Source: Chara braunii
Taxonomy: Eukaryota > Streptophyta > Charophyceae > Charales > Characeae
NCBI GenBank assembly: GCA_003427395.1
Contig: BFEA01000346.1
Coordinates: 1,219,049 to 1,283,048 of the forward strand
DNA: 64,000 nucleotides
Direction: 5' to 3'
Shown here: positions 33,020 through 45,476 of the stretch, in pieces
How positions within the stretch are numbered: position 1 is the first letter of the stretch
Layout of the letters: every line of letters starts with the position of its first letter
Notes under the pieces: model-generated
What the model saw: only the letters and a program-made list of their open reading frames with translations
The model's database searches: none
What the model was told of the DNA's origin: nothing
Position numbers and translations under genes: made by a program

Positions 33020-33787
33020 CCGCTGAGATGCTTCTACGCAGGTGCTTTCCCCTTCAGTCTTCGCTGATACTCAGCCACAATCTGAGGTGCTGTTTTGACG
33101 AGCTCCTCCCTTGTGAACCAATGATCTTCCTTTGGGTCTGTATGATGCCTGAATCTGACCCACTACTCCCTCATAGGTTTGGGCGGTCTTCCCTTGCCCA
33201 CAGGCTTGGGAACAGGCAAGTCTCTATGTTCCAGAATGTCGTCGACGTCCAGAGGGCCATCCATGGTTGGAGGCAATTGATCTCCTTGATGGAAACCGGT
33301 CAGTCTCAGCAAAAGGTGCAAGCTCGTAAATGTGAAACACAGGGTATGTGCGCAGATGACCAGGGATTCTGATGACGTCGAGGGTCCATCCAAATCACTA
33401 CCCACAATATCCAAGACTTCCCAAGGACTGAAATACTGCCGCATTAGTTTCCGAGAGATTCCGAATTCCTGTCCTAATTCACTTGCCTTTACCCAGACAT
33501 GTTCCCCTACCTGAAATGTGGACTGTCGTTTGTGTTCGTTCTGAGAGGCGATCATTGCCTCTTGAGAATTTCTAATGTGCTCAACAGCCTGCTGCAACAG
33601 CTGGTCATACTGGACACCAAACTCTATGCAGTCCGTCGGTTTTCAGGAAGGAGGAAGTCTAGTGCAGATCTAGGCTTCCACCCTGAATGCAGCTGATTGG
33701 GACTGGCGCCGGGAGTGCTGTGTGCAGCGTTGTTGTACTGGCAATGAGAGGAAGTTTCTGATCCCAGTCATCCTGGCTGGGGTTGAT
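33020..33787 (-). pseudogene. Gypsy-C integrase end and chromodomain
   Basis: Minus-strand reading resumes at the DDWDQKLPLIAS word that should follow the HYIKPSQ region of integrase. It continues with QQAVEHIRNSQEAMIASQN, VGEHVWVKASELGQEFGIS, QYFSPWEVLDIV and the chromodomain-like RFRHHTDPKEDHWFTREEL. A frame break lies near 33600 and another near 33265. Confidence 0.85.
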
Positions 33788-34071
33788 AGGAAAGCACCGA
33801 CGATCTCATCAGTAATCGGGAAGGGGTCTATGCATCTGCACAACGCAGATTTCATTCTACGACATAGAGAGAACTCCCGCCTACGGGGTATTTAATATTG
33901 GATCTTTGGACTTCCAAGTTTTCGAAAGTTTATTGACTAACAAAAGAAAAAACTCTTTTCAGATCCAAATGAATTATGTTGCTATTTATTTCCATCAGAA
34001 ATCATAATAATATGTATCATATTAATCAAATTATATTAATAGTGATTATATATTCTTCTATATATCTAGTA
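33788..34071. other. AT-rich segment of unknown origin between Gypsy-C and Gypsy-B
   Basis: With 42085-42130 it forms about 325 bp that interrupts Gypsy-C integrase and houses Gypsy-B. It is AT-rich (ATATATTC, AATATTAAAT) and matches neither retroelement. No clear target duplication is found at its edges. Confidence 0.5.
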
Positions 34072-34957
34072 TGCGAGGCCACTGCCTCTATGTGCCCCAT
34101 TCGGCCACATTTTGGAGCAAGTCGGCCGCCCTAAGTGAAGGCAGGCTCGACGGGGCCCTCAAGGCCCTATTTTCGGCCACTGTGCAACTAAGGAAATTCA
34201 GGCAGTTGCGCAGCGCCAGTTGGTTGAGAGAATCCAGGCCCTGGGCCGTCTGTGTGAATGAATGGAAAGCAGGTCCTGGGCTGGATACGGGTACTGGGTC
34301 AAAACAGGCCAAAGGCAGTTGGGTGCATGCAACCACCTCAGGCCCAAGGCCTGTTCTCGTTCGTGCTGGGCCTCAGGCTACCGGGGCCTACTGGAAGCTT
34401 CCTGGGACTGAACACAGGCAGGCCACTTCGATATAGCAAAGGGCCTGCCTCCAGATCGGGCATTTGGGTGCTGGCTACATCCTGCGCTATTTGCTGGCTA
34501 GCGCTCACGCGCTCACGGGCGAGCAGGAAGGAGCAGGCAGCCATACCCGAGCTGTGCTGCTGTAAGCTGGGTGTGGCGCAGGGTGGTCCTTGGGTGCAAG
34601 TGGCATCTGTGTGTTGAGGAACGAGGTTGTCAGTGAGGCGAGAGACATACCTGGTGCTGGAAGCGTTCGACATTGGTCGCTGTATGCTCGTACTTCGGGA
34701 AAGCTGTTGACGTCATCTTCGGCATTGTAGTTTAGGCTAGATAGGATCTGCCATCTGTAGTCTGGGCGCCGAGCGCCAGATACGTTGATGATGATGATGA
34801 GACTTTACCAGCATTGTCAATTATGAGCTCTTGGTGTGTTCTTATTTGGTGAAACTCGTGATGCAATTCTGCTGTTGGTTCGAGGTCACGACTATCTGGT
34901 CTTGTGTATATGATGCTNTTTGATTGCTGAAGTTCGCTATTGCTCATCTTCCTTGCA
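34072..34957 (+). repeat. Gypsy-B 5' LTR
   Basis: Near-identical to 41163-42084 over long stretches. The differences include a shorter segment near 34500 and the absence of a GATATCAACATTGG block near 34780. Confidence 0.92.
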
Positions 34958-34960
34958 ATT

Positions 34961-34972
34961 TGGTATCGGAGC
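34961..34972 (+). other. Gypsy-B primer-binding site
   Basis: TGGTATCGGAGC lies three bases after the LTR. It differs by one base from the common initiator-Met-type site. Confidence 0.8.
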
Positions 34973-35784
34973 TGTGGTACGATTGCGCTCATCTGGCGCT
35001 TGTCTTCTGCCTAATGCGGTACATACATGCGGTCTGCTTGGTGAGTTGGGCCGTAAGTGGTGTGTAGTGAGGAGGGCCGAGACGAGTGAGTGGCTACCCA
35101 GGAGGTGAGGGGATCGCCAGGAAGGCTACGTGGTGTAAATGTGGGTCTGGACAGTGTGATGAGAACTATCTGATGTGCGATTGGTGCTGAGGTGGAACGG
35201 CGTGCAATGCTGGTTGTGCCGAAGCAACGACTGGTCATCACAATCGGCATCAGGTCATCTGGTGAGATTATCTCTGTGGTTGGGGGCAGCTATTTGAGGT
35301 ACGTTGCTCTTAACCTTATCTACCCTCTTCGACACTTCTTACCGTGAGGTTGTGTGTTCCTTCTTGAGAGTCCTCTCATTGTGAGGTGTCGAGTGCGCTC
35401 AACCTTGAGAGTCAGCAATGTTCACGTGGAGCATCTGGGAGAAGATGGGCGGAGCTTTCTGAAGGGCCCTGGACGCAGCACTGGGTCACGGTCACCATGC
35501 CAACCCACCGGGAGTAGAGCACGCATGCTTTGCTGCTTGTCCTTTGTTCAGCTTGCTGCGCTGTTAGATGGGTACTGAAGGGCAGGCCAGCCCAAGTGGG
35601 AGATGAGAACCGGGCGTCTTTAAATAAACACCGGCAGGGGAAATCATTGGCTGTGATCGTCGTCCTGCTGCGACGTAAAATAATTCCTGATGACACTTGG
35701 GGGCGGTCGTTANATTGCCTCTGGATCAGCCAATGGTTGTAAGGCTCGCTGCACGCGAGGATAATCCAGTGCAGGGCTGGCCAG

Positions 35785-35884
35785 CTCAGCAGATACTCGG
35801 GGCACAGGGGTGGGCCGAATACACACCTTCAGCCCTGCTCAGCAGATACTCGGGGCACAGGGGTGGGCCGAATACACACCTTTT
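35785..35884. repeat. Short tandem duplication in the Gypsy-B leader
   Basis: CTCAGCAGATACTCGGGGCA through GGCCGAATACACACCTT is present twice, about 53 bp apart, with no change visible. It lies in the untranslated leader before gag. Confidence 0.92.
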
Positions 35885-36287
35885 AGTCACGCAACGCTCT
35901 CCGGATTGCTCAGGGACGCTGACGTCAAGTGACATTCAGGGGAACTAAGGGAGGGGTAGATTTCAGGTGATAAGTTCGAGAAAAAATCCACACAGTCCAA
36001 TCCACACAAATGATTCTATTTTTATGTCTTGATCAGTTAGATGTACAGCCATATGACATCTGACAGACAACATAATTAGAACTGTCATTGTTCATTGTGC
36101 ATTCTGTTTGCGGACTAATCAGACTAAACATAGTTTCGTTTGTAGGAATCTGACTTACCTGTTGGACCCGAAGAGTCTCTGCCATAGCCACCAATTAAGT
36201 AATTATTTATTGGAAACTGGTATGTGCACTACACTGCGGTAGGCATCCAGGGTGCACTAGTGCAGATTGTGTAGAGTGCTGTAGCTT

Positions 36288-38060
36288 ATGAGCGATAGGG
36301 AGGATACTAGAGAGGACGACCGGATCTAGCGATCGGCTAGACGCCCAGTTGCCCATTTGGCATTAGGTCCAGAGGGTGACAGATACCTGTTCCGCCAGCG
36401 TAGGGAGAGGCAGCAGCAGCAGAGGAGAGCCAGGGCCGAAGAGGCAAGCAGGGCGTTCGTAAGTGAAGCTGCAGCTTCAGCAGCCATGGCCACTTCTGCG
36501 CAGCAGAGTTCCCAGGCTAGTAGTTCAGGATCTATAGGGTCAACAGTCGCGCAGACCCAGAGTCAGTCCACTGGTGTGATGGCAAGCCAGCCAACAGTGT
36601 TAACTTCCGATGAGATCGCCATACAACAAGCTACAGAAGGATTTAGGAGAGATAAAACCGGAGAAAGAAAGGATGATTAGAACAAGAGTCGGGATACAGT
36701 GGAGACAAGCGGACGTTAGTGAGTTAGGGGAGATGGACCTGATGCACGTGACTGACGATGTGAGGACCATACGGTCCGTCCTGCTAAATGTAGTTGAAAT
36801 GCAGGACCATCAGACAGCCATCCTTCACGACATTCAGCAAAGTCTGGCCCTGATGGTTGGCTGAGCGCAGGCAACGTCACCAATGTACGGGCCTGGTGCC
36901 TGGCCCGTTGTACAGCCTCCTCCTTTTGTCCCACCGGTGACTGGGGTATCCCCATATGTAGCTCCATCATCGGTCGCTGTCATTTCCCTGGGCATGCCGC
37001 TATAAGGAGGGTTATCAACAAGATCTAGTTTGCAGGTTCCTGTACAGACAGTGTTTACCCAATCTCGGTTGCAGGTTGCGGTTACCTTGCAGCCTGCTGT
37101 CTCGCAACCTGTGCAGCCGCAGGGTACACAGCCCCAGCAGCTAGCACAGCAGCCTGTGTCATAGGGTCCACAACCCGAGTGATGCAGGGACCGGGGCAAA
37201 CTCAGTGGGTACCAAAGACGGCCATCGCCGCTCCTAAACCCTTCACAGGGGATAAGAGAGGCAAAGACCTCGACACATTATTGAGGGCAGTGCCGGTGTA
37301 TGTCAAGTGTAAGCTTACCTTGTCGCACGAGGAAGTGCTTGTGGCTGCATCCTATCTAGAGGGTAGTGCAGCACGATGGTTGAGCGGTTTGGTGCAACTA
37401 CAGGGGTACGGTCATGACTTCCGCGCTTGGACGGTCACCCAGCAATTGGATTACTTCCTTAAGCTGGTGGAAGAAAGGTGACATGATCCTCAGGAGGCCC
37501 AAAAGGCCACTGATGCGATCTTGACACTGCACACGAGGCAGTTTAAGTCAATAAGGGAGGCCACTGACGCTGTAGAGCGTCTGGTCTGTGTCCCTGGGGT
37601 GCGCTATGACCCCCAGGTTCTACTCACCTCCTACCTGAGATGCTTTTCTATGCCTCTCAGGAATCAGTTGGCAGGTGAGGCCAACATCAATATTCACAAC
37701 TTCCCCTCATTCAGCAAGAAGGCCCTAGACCTTGAAGCGAAGATAGGGCATGGACACAATCCCACAACAGACGATAGGAAAAAGACACTACCTCCCAACT
37801 GGAAGGCGAAGGGGCGCATTCTGTTTGTCGATAACAATGGTTCAACCATCGAGTTAGATGACAACTTCTAGGAGGGAGTAGGTTCAGAGGCTGGCAGCGT
37901 AGAAACTTCAGGGGGTGGAGTAGTCACTGACGTAGCTCAGAAAGGTAAGGCTACCGGTAGACGCCGTGGAGGCTCCCGGTCTAGGAGTCAAGTTGACCCC
38001 AATGCTCCTCCATGGGAGAAAGCGGGTCTCACAAAGGACGTGTGGAGGGACCGCCAGATT
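36288..38060 (+). pseudogene. Gypsy-B gag, truncated before the zinc knuckle
   Basis: The ATG at 36288 sits in the same context as Gypsy-A gag but reaches a stop after 13 codons. Later pieces, 36357-36680, 36610-36864, 37179-37481 (KTAIAAPKPFTGDKRGKDLD, a capsid-type start) and 37521-37871, lie in different frames. At about 38058 the reading jumps from DVWRDRQIA straight to RKFKVGSLIESHGCMC. In Gypsy-A about 0.8 kb separates these and encodes the CCHC knuckle and the protease. Confidence 0.88.
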
Positions 38061-41000
38061 GCGTAAGTTCAAAGTTGGTAGTCTGATTGAGTCCCACGGA
38101 TGCATGTGTGCAGCCATGTTCTATTACTATAAGCAAAATCACGAGGAGGGTATGTATCTAGTTTGTCTCTGCTGCAGGCGAGCCGGTGAAAATGCCGCCG
38201 GAGATAGAGGGAGTAGTTGCCAAGTACCCTGATCTATTTGAAGAGCCGACAGGGGTTGTAGAGAGGGAGGTCGTCCACGCGAAAGAGATTATCCCAGGGT
38301 CTAGCATCCCGAAGGGTAGGATCTATCGGATGTCTCCAGGCGAGCTCGATGAGCTTCGCCGGCAACTCAAGGAACTCGTAGAGAAGGGTTGGATCCGGCC
38401 GAGTGTCTCTCCTTATGGGTCTCCAATACTATTTTTACCTAAGAAGGAGGAGGGAGCACTTAGGATGTGCATTGACTATAGGGGCCTCAATGCCATCACT
38501 GTTAAGAACAGAGAGCCCCTACCGCACATCGACGATTTGCTAGATAGAGTGCAAGGGTGTCGGTACTTTAGTAAGATATATCTGAAGTCCGGGTACCATC
38601 CGATTGCAATCCGGCCCGAGGATCAACACAAAACCGCATTTCAGACCAGGTACGGTCTGTACAAGTTTGTGGTGATGCCTTTCGGTCTTTGCAATGCTCC
38701 TGGCACCTTTCAGCACGCTATGAATCGGATATTCCGTGACTACTTGGATAAGTTTGTCATCGTGTACCTCGATGACATACTTATTTTTAGTAAGATTGTC
38801 GAGGAGCACGTTGCTCACTTGGACAAAGTCCTCAGTCTCCTAAGACAGCACACGTTCAAGATCAACGGTGAGAAGCGCGAGTTTGGCCGCACCCGTGTCT
38901 TGTACTTGGGTCATGAGATTTCCGCGGAAGGGTTGAAGCCCGATGACGCGAAGGTGGCCAGCATTCGTGATTGGCCGCGTCCTCAGTCTGTGACTGAGAT
39001 GAGATCTTTCTTAGGGATGACCGGCTACTATCGCAACTTCGTGAAGAACTATAGCATAGTTGCCGCCCCTTTGACTCATCTGACCCGCCTTGACACCCCA
39101 TGGGAGTGGACTGAGAGATGCGAGGCTGCTTTTAGACATTTGAAGCATGCGTTGACGCATTAATAAGTCTTAAAACTTCATGATCCTGACAAGCCATTTA
39201 TAATGACTACGAATGCTAGCCAATATGGCATAGGCGCCGTACTTGCACAACAGGAGGGGAAAAAGTTGAGGCCTATCGAGTACATGTCCAAAAAGATGTC
39301 ATCTCATAAGTTGGCAAAGTCCACCTATGAGAAGGAGCTCTATGTTGTGTACAAGGCTCTGACCCATTGGAGACACTATCTCCTCGGGAGGTTCTTCATC
39401 CTCAGGACTGACCATCAGACCTTGAGATGGATGAGAACTCAGCTGGTACTCTCTTACGCTCTCAAGCGTTGGATCGAAGTCATAGAGCAGTATGACTTCG
39501 AACCCCAGTACATCAAGGGCGAGTACAACAAGGTTGCTGATGCCTTGTCGCGTAGACCTGGTTTCTCAGGTGCGCTGATCACTGAGTTTGGGCTTGTGGA
39601 CAATGCTACTCAGTCCATGGTGGAAGCCTATCGCGAGGATCCGTTCATGTCGGAGATCATCCGCAGACTCGAGGCGAAGGAGAAAGTCACTTCTGTCGAG
39701 TTTGAGTTGGTCAACGGCTTGCTGTTCCTTGACAAGGCCGGGAATAAACGTTTGTGTGTTCCTAATAGGGAGTCTTTGCGTAGTTTGTTTTTAGGAGAAA
39801 GTCATGATGCCACCGGACATTTTGACTTTAAGAAGACTGCAGCCAATCTGTTGCAGCGATTTTGGTGGCCCGCGATGATGAGAGATGCGAAATTGTACGT
39901 GGAGACTTGTCAGGTCTGTCAAAGAGACAAGCCACGTACTCGGGCTCCTCTTGGGCTCCTGAAGCCCCTTCCGATTCCGGAAAGGCCTGGTGAAAGCTTG
40001 TCCATGGACTTCATGGATACACTGGTCACCAGCAAGAGTGGGATGAGACACATCTTCGTTATTGTGGATAGATTTAGTAAGTATGCTAGGTTAGTAGCGA
40101 TGACGGAAACAGCAAAAACGGAGTATGTGATTAGAATGTTCAAAGAGAAATGGGTCAGGGATTTTGGTTTACCGAAGTCTATCATAAGTGACAGGGATGT
40201 CCGATTCACCAGCGAGTTGTGGAAGGCCGCCGCTGCGGAACAGGGAACACAGTTGCAAATGACTTCTGGGAATCGCCCAGAGGCCAATGGCCAAGCCGAG
40301 CAACTGAACCGCGCTGTCCAACACCTGTTGAGGCATTACATCAAGCCCAACCAGGTGGACAGGGATAAGAAGCTTGCTCTCATCGCCAACATGTACAACA
40401 ACGCGATACACAACGCTACCGGGGTGAGCCCAAACAGCTTATTACTGACTTTTAAGCCTAGACTACCCTTGGATTTCCTCCTTCCTGAGAAACAGGTAGC
40501 TGCTGCTCCGGGTACCTTAGAATTTGCTTACCGGTACGAACAGAAGATGCAGCAGGCTGTAGAACAGATGCAGAAGGCACAGGCGGCTATGATAGAATTT
40601 GAGAACAAACATCGCAATGAGTCTTCATTTCAGGTTGGGGACAGAGTCTGGGTTAAGTCCTCAGAACTAGGACAGGAGCACGGGATCTCCCGCAAGCTCA
40701 TGCCACAATACTTTGGACCATGAGAAGTCTTAGATATTGTTGAGACTGATCCGGATGGACCTTCTTACGTAGTCTGGATCCTTGGTCATCTTCGTACTTA
40801 CCCCGTCTTCACGCCTCCAAACTTGCACCTTTTAAAGAAACTGATCGGTTCCCCTGTCGTCGCTCAATGCTGCCCCCAACCATGGACGGAGAGGTGGATA
40901 TCGATGATCTCGTGGACCACAGGGAGCTGCCAGTGTCAAGGTCAACAAGGCAGGGGACGTCCTCCGAAACCGAAGCTGTAGTTCCTCGTTCGGTTCCGGC

Positions 41001-41124
41001 ATCACACTGATCCGAAGGAGGACCGCTGGTTCACACGGGAGGAACTCATGCAGACCGCTCCGCAAGTTGTAGCCCACTACGAAAAATCTCTACAGAAGGG
41101 AAAGCGCCCAGTGTTTCAAGACTG
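38061..41124 (+). pseudogene. Gypsy-B RT, RNase H, integrase and chromodomain
   Basis: 38186-40723 is one reading frame interrupted only by TAATAA at 39161-39166. RT: LRMCIDYRGLN and YLDDILIF intact, but motif A reads KIYLKSGYHP, with Tyr (38579-38581) in place of the catalytic Asp. RNase H: the first Asp is Asn in TTNAS (39212-39214), while EKEL and VADALSR are kept. Integrase: CQVC, SMDFMD, SDRDVRF and PEANGQAEQ are kept. TGA replaces Trp at about 40722 in YFGPW. The chromodomain follows in shifted frames. Confidence 0.93.
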
Positions 41125-41162
41125 AGCTTCTTAGAGGACTGTAGAAGCTAAGGAGGAGGGAA

Positions 41163-42084
41163 TGCGAGGCCACTACCTCTATGAGCCCCATTCGGCCCCA
41201 TTTTGGAGCAAGTCGGCCGTCCTAAGTGAAGGCAGGCTCGACGAGGCCCTCAAGGCCCTATTTTCGGCCACTTTGCAACTAAGGAAATTCAAGCAGTTGT
41301 GCAGCGCCAGTTGGTTGAGAGAACCCAGGCCCTGGGCCGCCTGTGTGAATGAATGGAAAGCAGGTCGTGGGCTGGATACGGGTACTGGGTCAAATACAGA
41401 CCAAAGGCAGTTGGGTGCATGCAACCACCTCAGGCCCAAGGCTTGTTCTCGTTCGTGCTGGGCCTCGGGCTATTGGGGCCTTCTGGAAGCTTCCTGGGAA
41501 AAACGCAGGCAGGCCACTTTGATATAGCAAAGGGCCTGCCTCCAGATCGGGCATTCGGGTGCTGGCTGCATGTTGCGCAAGCGCTGCTGCTGCACTATTT
41601 GTTGGCTAGCGCTCACACGCTCACGGGCGAGCAGGAAGGACCGGGCAGCCAAAGCCGAGTTGCGTTGCTGTAAGCTAGGTGTGGCGCAGGGTGGTCCTTG
41701 GGTGCAAGTGGCATCTGTGCGTTGAGGAACGAGGTTGTCAGTGAGGCGAGAGACATACCTGGTGCTGGAAGCGTGCGACATTGGTCGTTGTATGCTCGTA
41801 CTTCGGGAAAGTTGTTGACGTCATCTTCGGCATTGTAGTTCAGGCTAGATAGGATCTGCCATCTGTAGTCTAGGCGCCAAGCGCCAGATAGGATATCAAC
41901 ATTGGTTCTTCGTTGACGATGATGATGAGACTTTACCAGCATTGTCAATTATGAGCTCTTGGTGTGTTCTTGTTTGGTGAAACTCGTGATGCAATTTGTT
42001 GTTGGTTCGAGATCACGACTATCTGGTCTTGTGTACATGATGTTGTTTGATTGCTGAAGTTCGCTATTGCTCATCTTCCTTGCA
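41163..42084 (+). repeat. Gypsy-B 3' LTR
   Basis: Preceded by AGGAGGAGGGAA. Starts TGCGAGGCCACTACC, ends CTTCCTTGCA. Confidence 0.92.
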
Positions 42085-42130
42085 ATTATATCATATATAA
42101 ATATATGATATGATTAATATGATAAAAATG

Positions 42131-44657
42131 TAATGCCTCGGCAAGTGTTGCACCGCATTTTTCATCTGTTCGGCTTGGCCGCTGACTTCGGGATGTTTCC
42201 CCAAAGTCGTTTGGAGTTGACTGCCCATCCGTTCAGCAGCCTTCTTCCACATTTCACTCGTGAACCGGACATCTCTGTCACTAACAATAGACTTCGGCAG
42301 TCCAAAATCACGCACACAGTTATCCATGAATAACTTGATGGCGTGTTCAGTCCTTGCGGTTTCTGGCATGTCAATTAGTCTAGAGTACTGAGTGAACCTG
42401 TCCACTACGACGAAGATGTGCCGCTTGCCACTCTTGCTGGTCACAAGAGTATCCATGAAGTTCATGGAAACACTATGTCCCGGACCCGCCGGAATAGGTA
42501 ATGCCTTCAATAACCCAAGTGTTGCTTGAGTTCGCAGCTTATTCTGTTGACAGACTTGGCAAGTCTGAAAGTACTTTTTCGCATCGTCAAGCATACTAGG
42601 CCACCAGAAACGATGTACTAGGTTAGCACTAGTCTTCTTATATCCAAAATAAACTACGCAGAATCTCACTAGACGGAACACACAATCTCTTAAACCCTAC
42701 CTTCTAAAAAAAGAGTAACCCATCCACCATCACAAACTCATCTGATGCGGCCTTATTTTGAGCCTCTTGTCTGCGGCTGATGTCCATCATGACGGGATCT
42801 TCCTTGTAGGCGTCCACCATCAATCGAGTTACTTCACCAGATAGCCCAAACTCAGTAATTGACGCACCTAAGTAGTCTGCCCTACGTGACAACGCATCAG
42901 CAACCTTGTTGTACTCTCCCTTCACATAGTCAAGCTTGAAGTCATGTTGATCTACGACTTGGATCCAGCGTTTGAGTGCATCGGAGAGAACAGGTTGTGT
43001 CTTGATCCACTTGAGTGTCTGATCGCTGGTCCTCAAGTAGAAGAACCTTCCCAACAGATAGTGTCTCCAGTGGACAAGGGCCTTGTAAAGGGCGTAGAGT
43101 TCTCTCTCATAGGCGGAGTTCGCCCACTTCTTTGATGGCATCTTCTTACTCATATACTCTATGGCCTTAAAACTTCTTCCCCTCCTGTCGAGCCAATGTG
43201 CGCCTATGTCGTATTGGCTTGCATCAGCGGTCACGACAAATGGCCTCTCCGAATTGGGGACCATGAGAATCTCATGATTTGTGAGAGCATACTTCAACCT
43301 TTTGAAGGTTGCCTCACATTGGTCCGTCCATTCCAATGACGTGTCAAGGCATGTTAGATCAATCAAAGGGGCGACCACTGTGCTGTAGTTCTTTACGAAG
43401 TTACAGTTGTAGTCGGTCATCCCTAAGAAAGATCTGACCTCGGTAACAGAATGAGGTCGTGGCCAGTCAGGAATACTAACCACTTTCGCATCTTCGAGCC
43501 TTATCGCTTCCACGGATATCTCATGACCCAAGTACAAGATTTTAGTGCGTCCGAATTCGCATTTCCTTAGATTAATCTTATACTTGTGTTCTCGCATATC
43601 TCATGACCCAAGCAAAAGATTTTTGTGCGACCGCAGATATCTCATGACCCAAGTACAAGTGTTGTTTCTACATGATGAGTATGCTCCTTGACTGTTCTAC
43701 TGAAGATAAGAATATCGTCGAGGTACACGGCAATAAACGTATCCAAGTGGTCATAAAACACATGTTCATGGCATGCTGGAATGTTCCCGATGCATTGCAA
43801 AGGCCAAAGGGCATCACCACATGCGGGAATGCGGATTTGTGTTGGTCCTCGGGCCTGGTAGTCGAACTTCAAGTCTATCTTTGTGAAGTACTTGGATCCC
43901 TCCACCCTATCCAATAGGTCGTCGATGCCAGGTAGAGGCCCTGTGTTTTTAGCGGTGATGGCATTGAGGCCTCTATAATCAATGCACATCCTTAGTGGCC
44001 CCCCCTTCTTCGGAACAAATAGAACTGGTGAGCTGAAGGGGGAGGTACTAGGCCGAATCCAACCCTTCTTTATGAGCTCAAACAGTTGCCGACGAAGATC
44101 GCCCAACTCAGTCGGAGCCATCCCGTAGATTCTCCCCTTTGGTGTCTTGCTACCTGGGATGATCTCTGTGGCATGGGCGACCTCCCCGTCTACGACTCCT
44201 GAAGGCTCCTCAAACATATTGGGTACTTAGCAACAACAACTTCTATCTCTAGGGGTGATTTAACGACCTCCCCTTTCTGAGACAAAGACTAATTACATAC
44301 CCTCCTCTTGGTTCTATTTATAAAAATTATAGAAAGAAGATGCACACACTCGCCCGTAGGAGTCAACTAACCTGCAAATCTAATGGTCCTCCCATCAGGC
44401 GACGCATGTTTGAGCACTTTTCGGACCCAATCAAACTAGGGTTTCGCAACCTCGAGGTAGCAAGAACGAAATCTGATGAAGTTCCCCACGTCCATAAGAG
44501 AAGGTGTAGACCACGTCCCTAACGTAGTCCTTTACCATCATGCACTCTTTGTTGGCTACAGTAGCTGCTATAGGCCTAATCAAGCTCTGCACCCGGTCCC
44601 CTATGTGCAGTCTTTCAACGCAGTCGCGACTTATGAAGTTCCGCGTGGAGCTGATGT
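42131..44657 (-). pseudogene. Gypsy-C protease end, RT, RNase H and integrase start
   Basis: Minus-strand reading begins in the protease just after the hAT-A site (STRNFISRD). RT shows MCIDYRGLN, KIDLK (Asp kept) and YLDDILIF, with a frameshift after motif A. A CATATCTCATGACCCAAG-type word occurs three times near 43516-43660, a local duplication. RNase H has TADASQYDIG, ERELYALYKAL and VADALSRR. Integrase has WWPSML, CQVC, SDRDVRF and PEVSGQAEQ, but the first Asp is Asn (SMNFMD, codon at 42460-42462). The reading stops at QHLPRHYI, where the AT-rich insertion begins. Confidence 0.92.
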
Positions 44658-44815
44658 CTACGAAGCAATGTTGGACGCCCGGCCGTGACCGGGGGGTCCA
44701 AGTCGGCCGCCGCCTAGGCCGATGACCGAATCGGCCCGGTTCGGCCTAGGCCGACCTGCCGAGTTCGGTGCAGTATTTTTTTTTCCCATTTTTTACGTGT
44801 AAAAAAAAAAAAAAC

Positions 44816-44860
44816 AAATATGGGCGTGTAGGGCTGGAAAAGCCCTACACGCCCATATTT
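44816..44860. repeat. Perfect 20-bp-stem hairpin in the hAT-A left end
   Basis: AAATATGGGCGTGTAGGGCT (44816-44835) pairs with its exact complement (44841-44860) around a 5-base loop. It is flanked by an A-run and a T-run. Confidence 0.95.
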
Positions 44861-45044
44861 TTTTTTTGGGTGCCCGACCTTCGGCGCAGCGCAGAAAAAT
44901 AAAAACAAAACCAAAAAAAATAAATAAATAAAAGGCCCGGTGGGCCATTTTGGCCCTGTTTTGGTGCCAGCGAGTGAGGGGCACCATGTGGGCAGTCGGC
45001 AGTGCGGGGAGGGCGGCGGGTCCAGGCCCAGGCCACGGCAAAAT

Positions 45045-45087
45045 TGTTGCCGTTTCAGATAAATGGCAATTATCTGAAACGGCAACA
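45045..45087. repeat. Perfect 18-bp-stem hairpin in the hAT-A left end
   Basis: TGTTGCCGTTTCAGATAA (45045-45062) pairs exactly with 45070-45087 around a 7-base loop. Confidence 0.95.
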
Positions 45088-45132
45088 GTTGTTGCTGTGG
45101 CCATTATGCTGTCCAAATGCCTGCTCACCACT

Positions 45133-45171
<39 letters not shown>

Positions 45172-45476
45172 NNNNNNNNNNNNNNNNNNNNNNNNNNNNN
45201 NNNNNNNNNNNNNNNNNNNNNNNNNNNNNNNNNNNNNNNNNNNNNNNNNNNNNNNNNNNNNNNNNNNNNNNNNNNNNNNNNNNNNNNNNNNNNNNNNNNN
45301 NNNNNNNNNNNNNNNNNNNNNNNNNNNNNNNNNNNNNNNNNNNNNNNNNNNNNNNNNNNNNNNNNNNNNNNNNNNNNNNNNNNNNNNNNNNNNNNNNNNN
45401 NNNNNNNNNNNNNNNNNNNNNNNNNNNNNNNNNNNNNNNNNNNNNNNNNNNNNNNNNNNNNNNNNNNNNNNNNNNN
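45172..45476. other. Assembly gap (305 N) inside an AG microsatellite
   Basis: N run bordered on both sides by GAGAGA. To the right, AG tracts punctuated by CTCTTGAGAG or ACTCTTGAG continue to about 45625 and end in (CTT)n. Confidence 0.99.

Larger units (their letters stand above)
34072..42084 (+). mobile_element. Gypsy-B: complete but inactive Ty3/gypsy chromodomain element
   Basis: The LTRs are 886 and 922 bp, both TGCGAGGCCACT to CTTCCTTGCA. Primer site, gag, RT/RNase H, integrase, chromodomain and polypurine tract are present. The gag knuckle and the protease are deleted. Its RT and integrase are close in sequence to Gypsy-A and Gypsy-C. No exact 5-bp target duplication is seen (TAGTA on the left, ATTAT on the right). 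Confidence 0.93.

Noticed and set aside
34072-42084. Exact 5-bp target duplication for Gypsy-B
   Set aside because: The flanks TAGTA and ATTAT do not match; a shared TATATC word lies at unequal distances from the two ends and is expected in AT-rich DNA.
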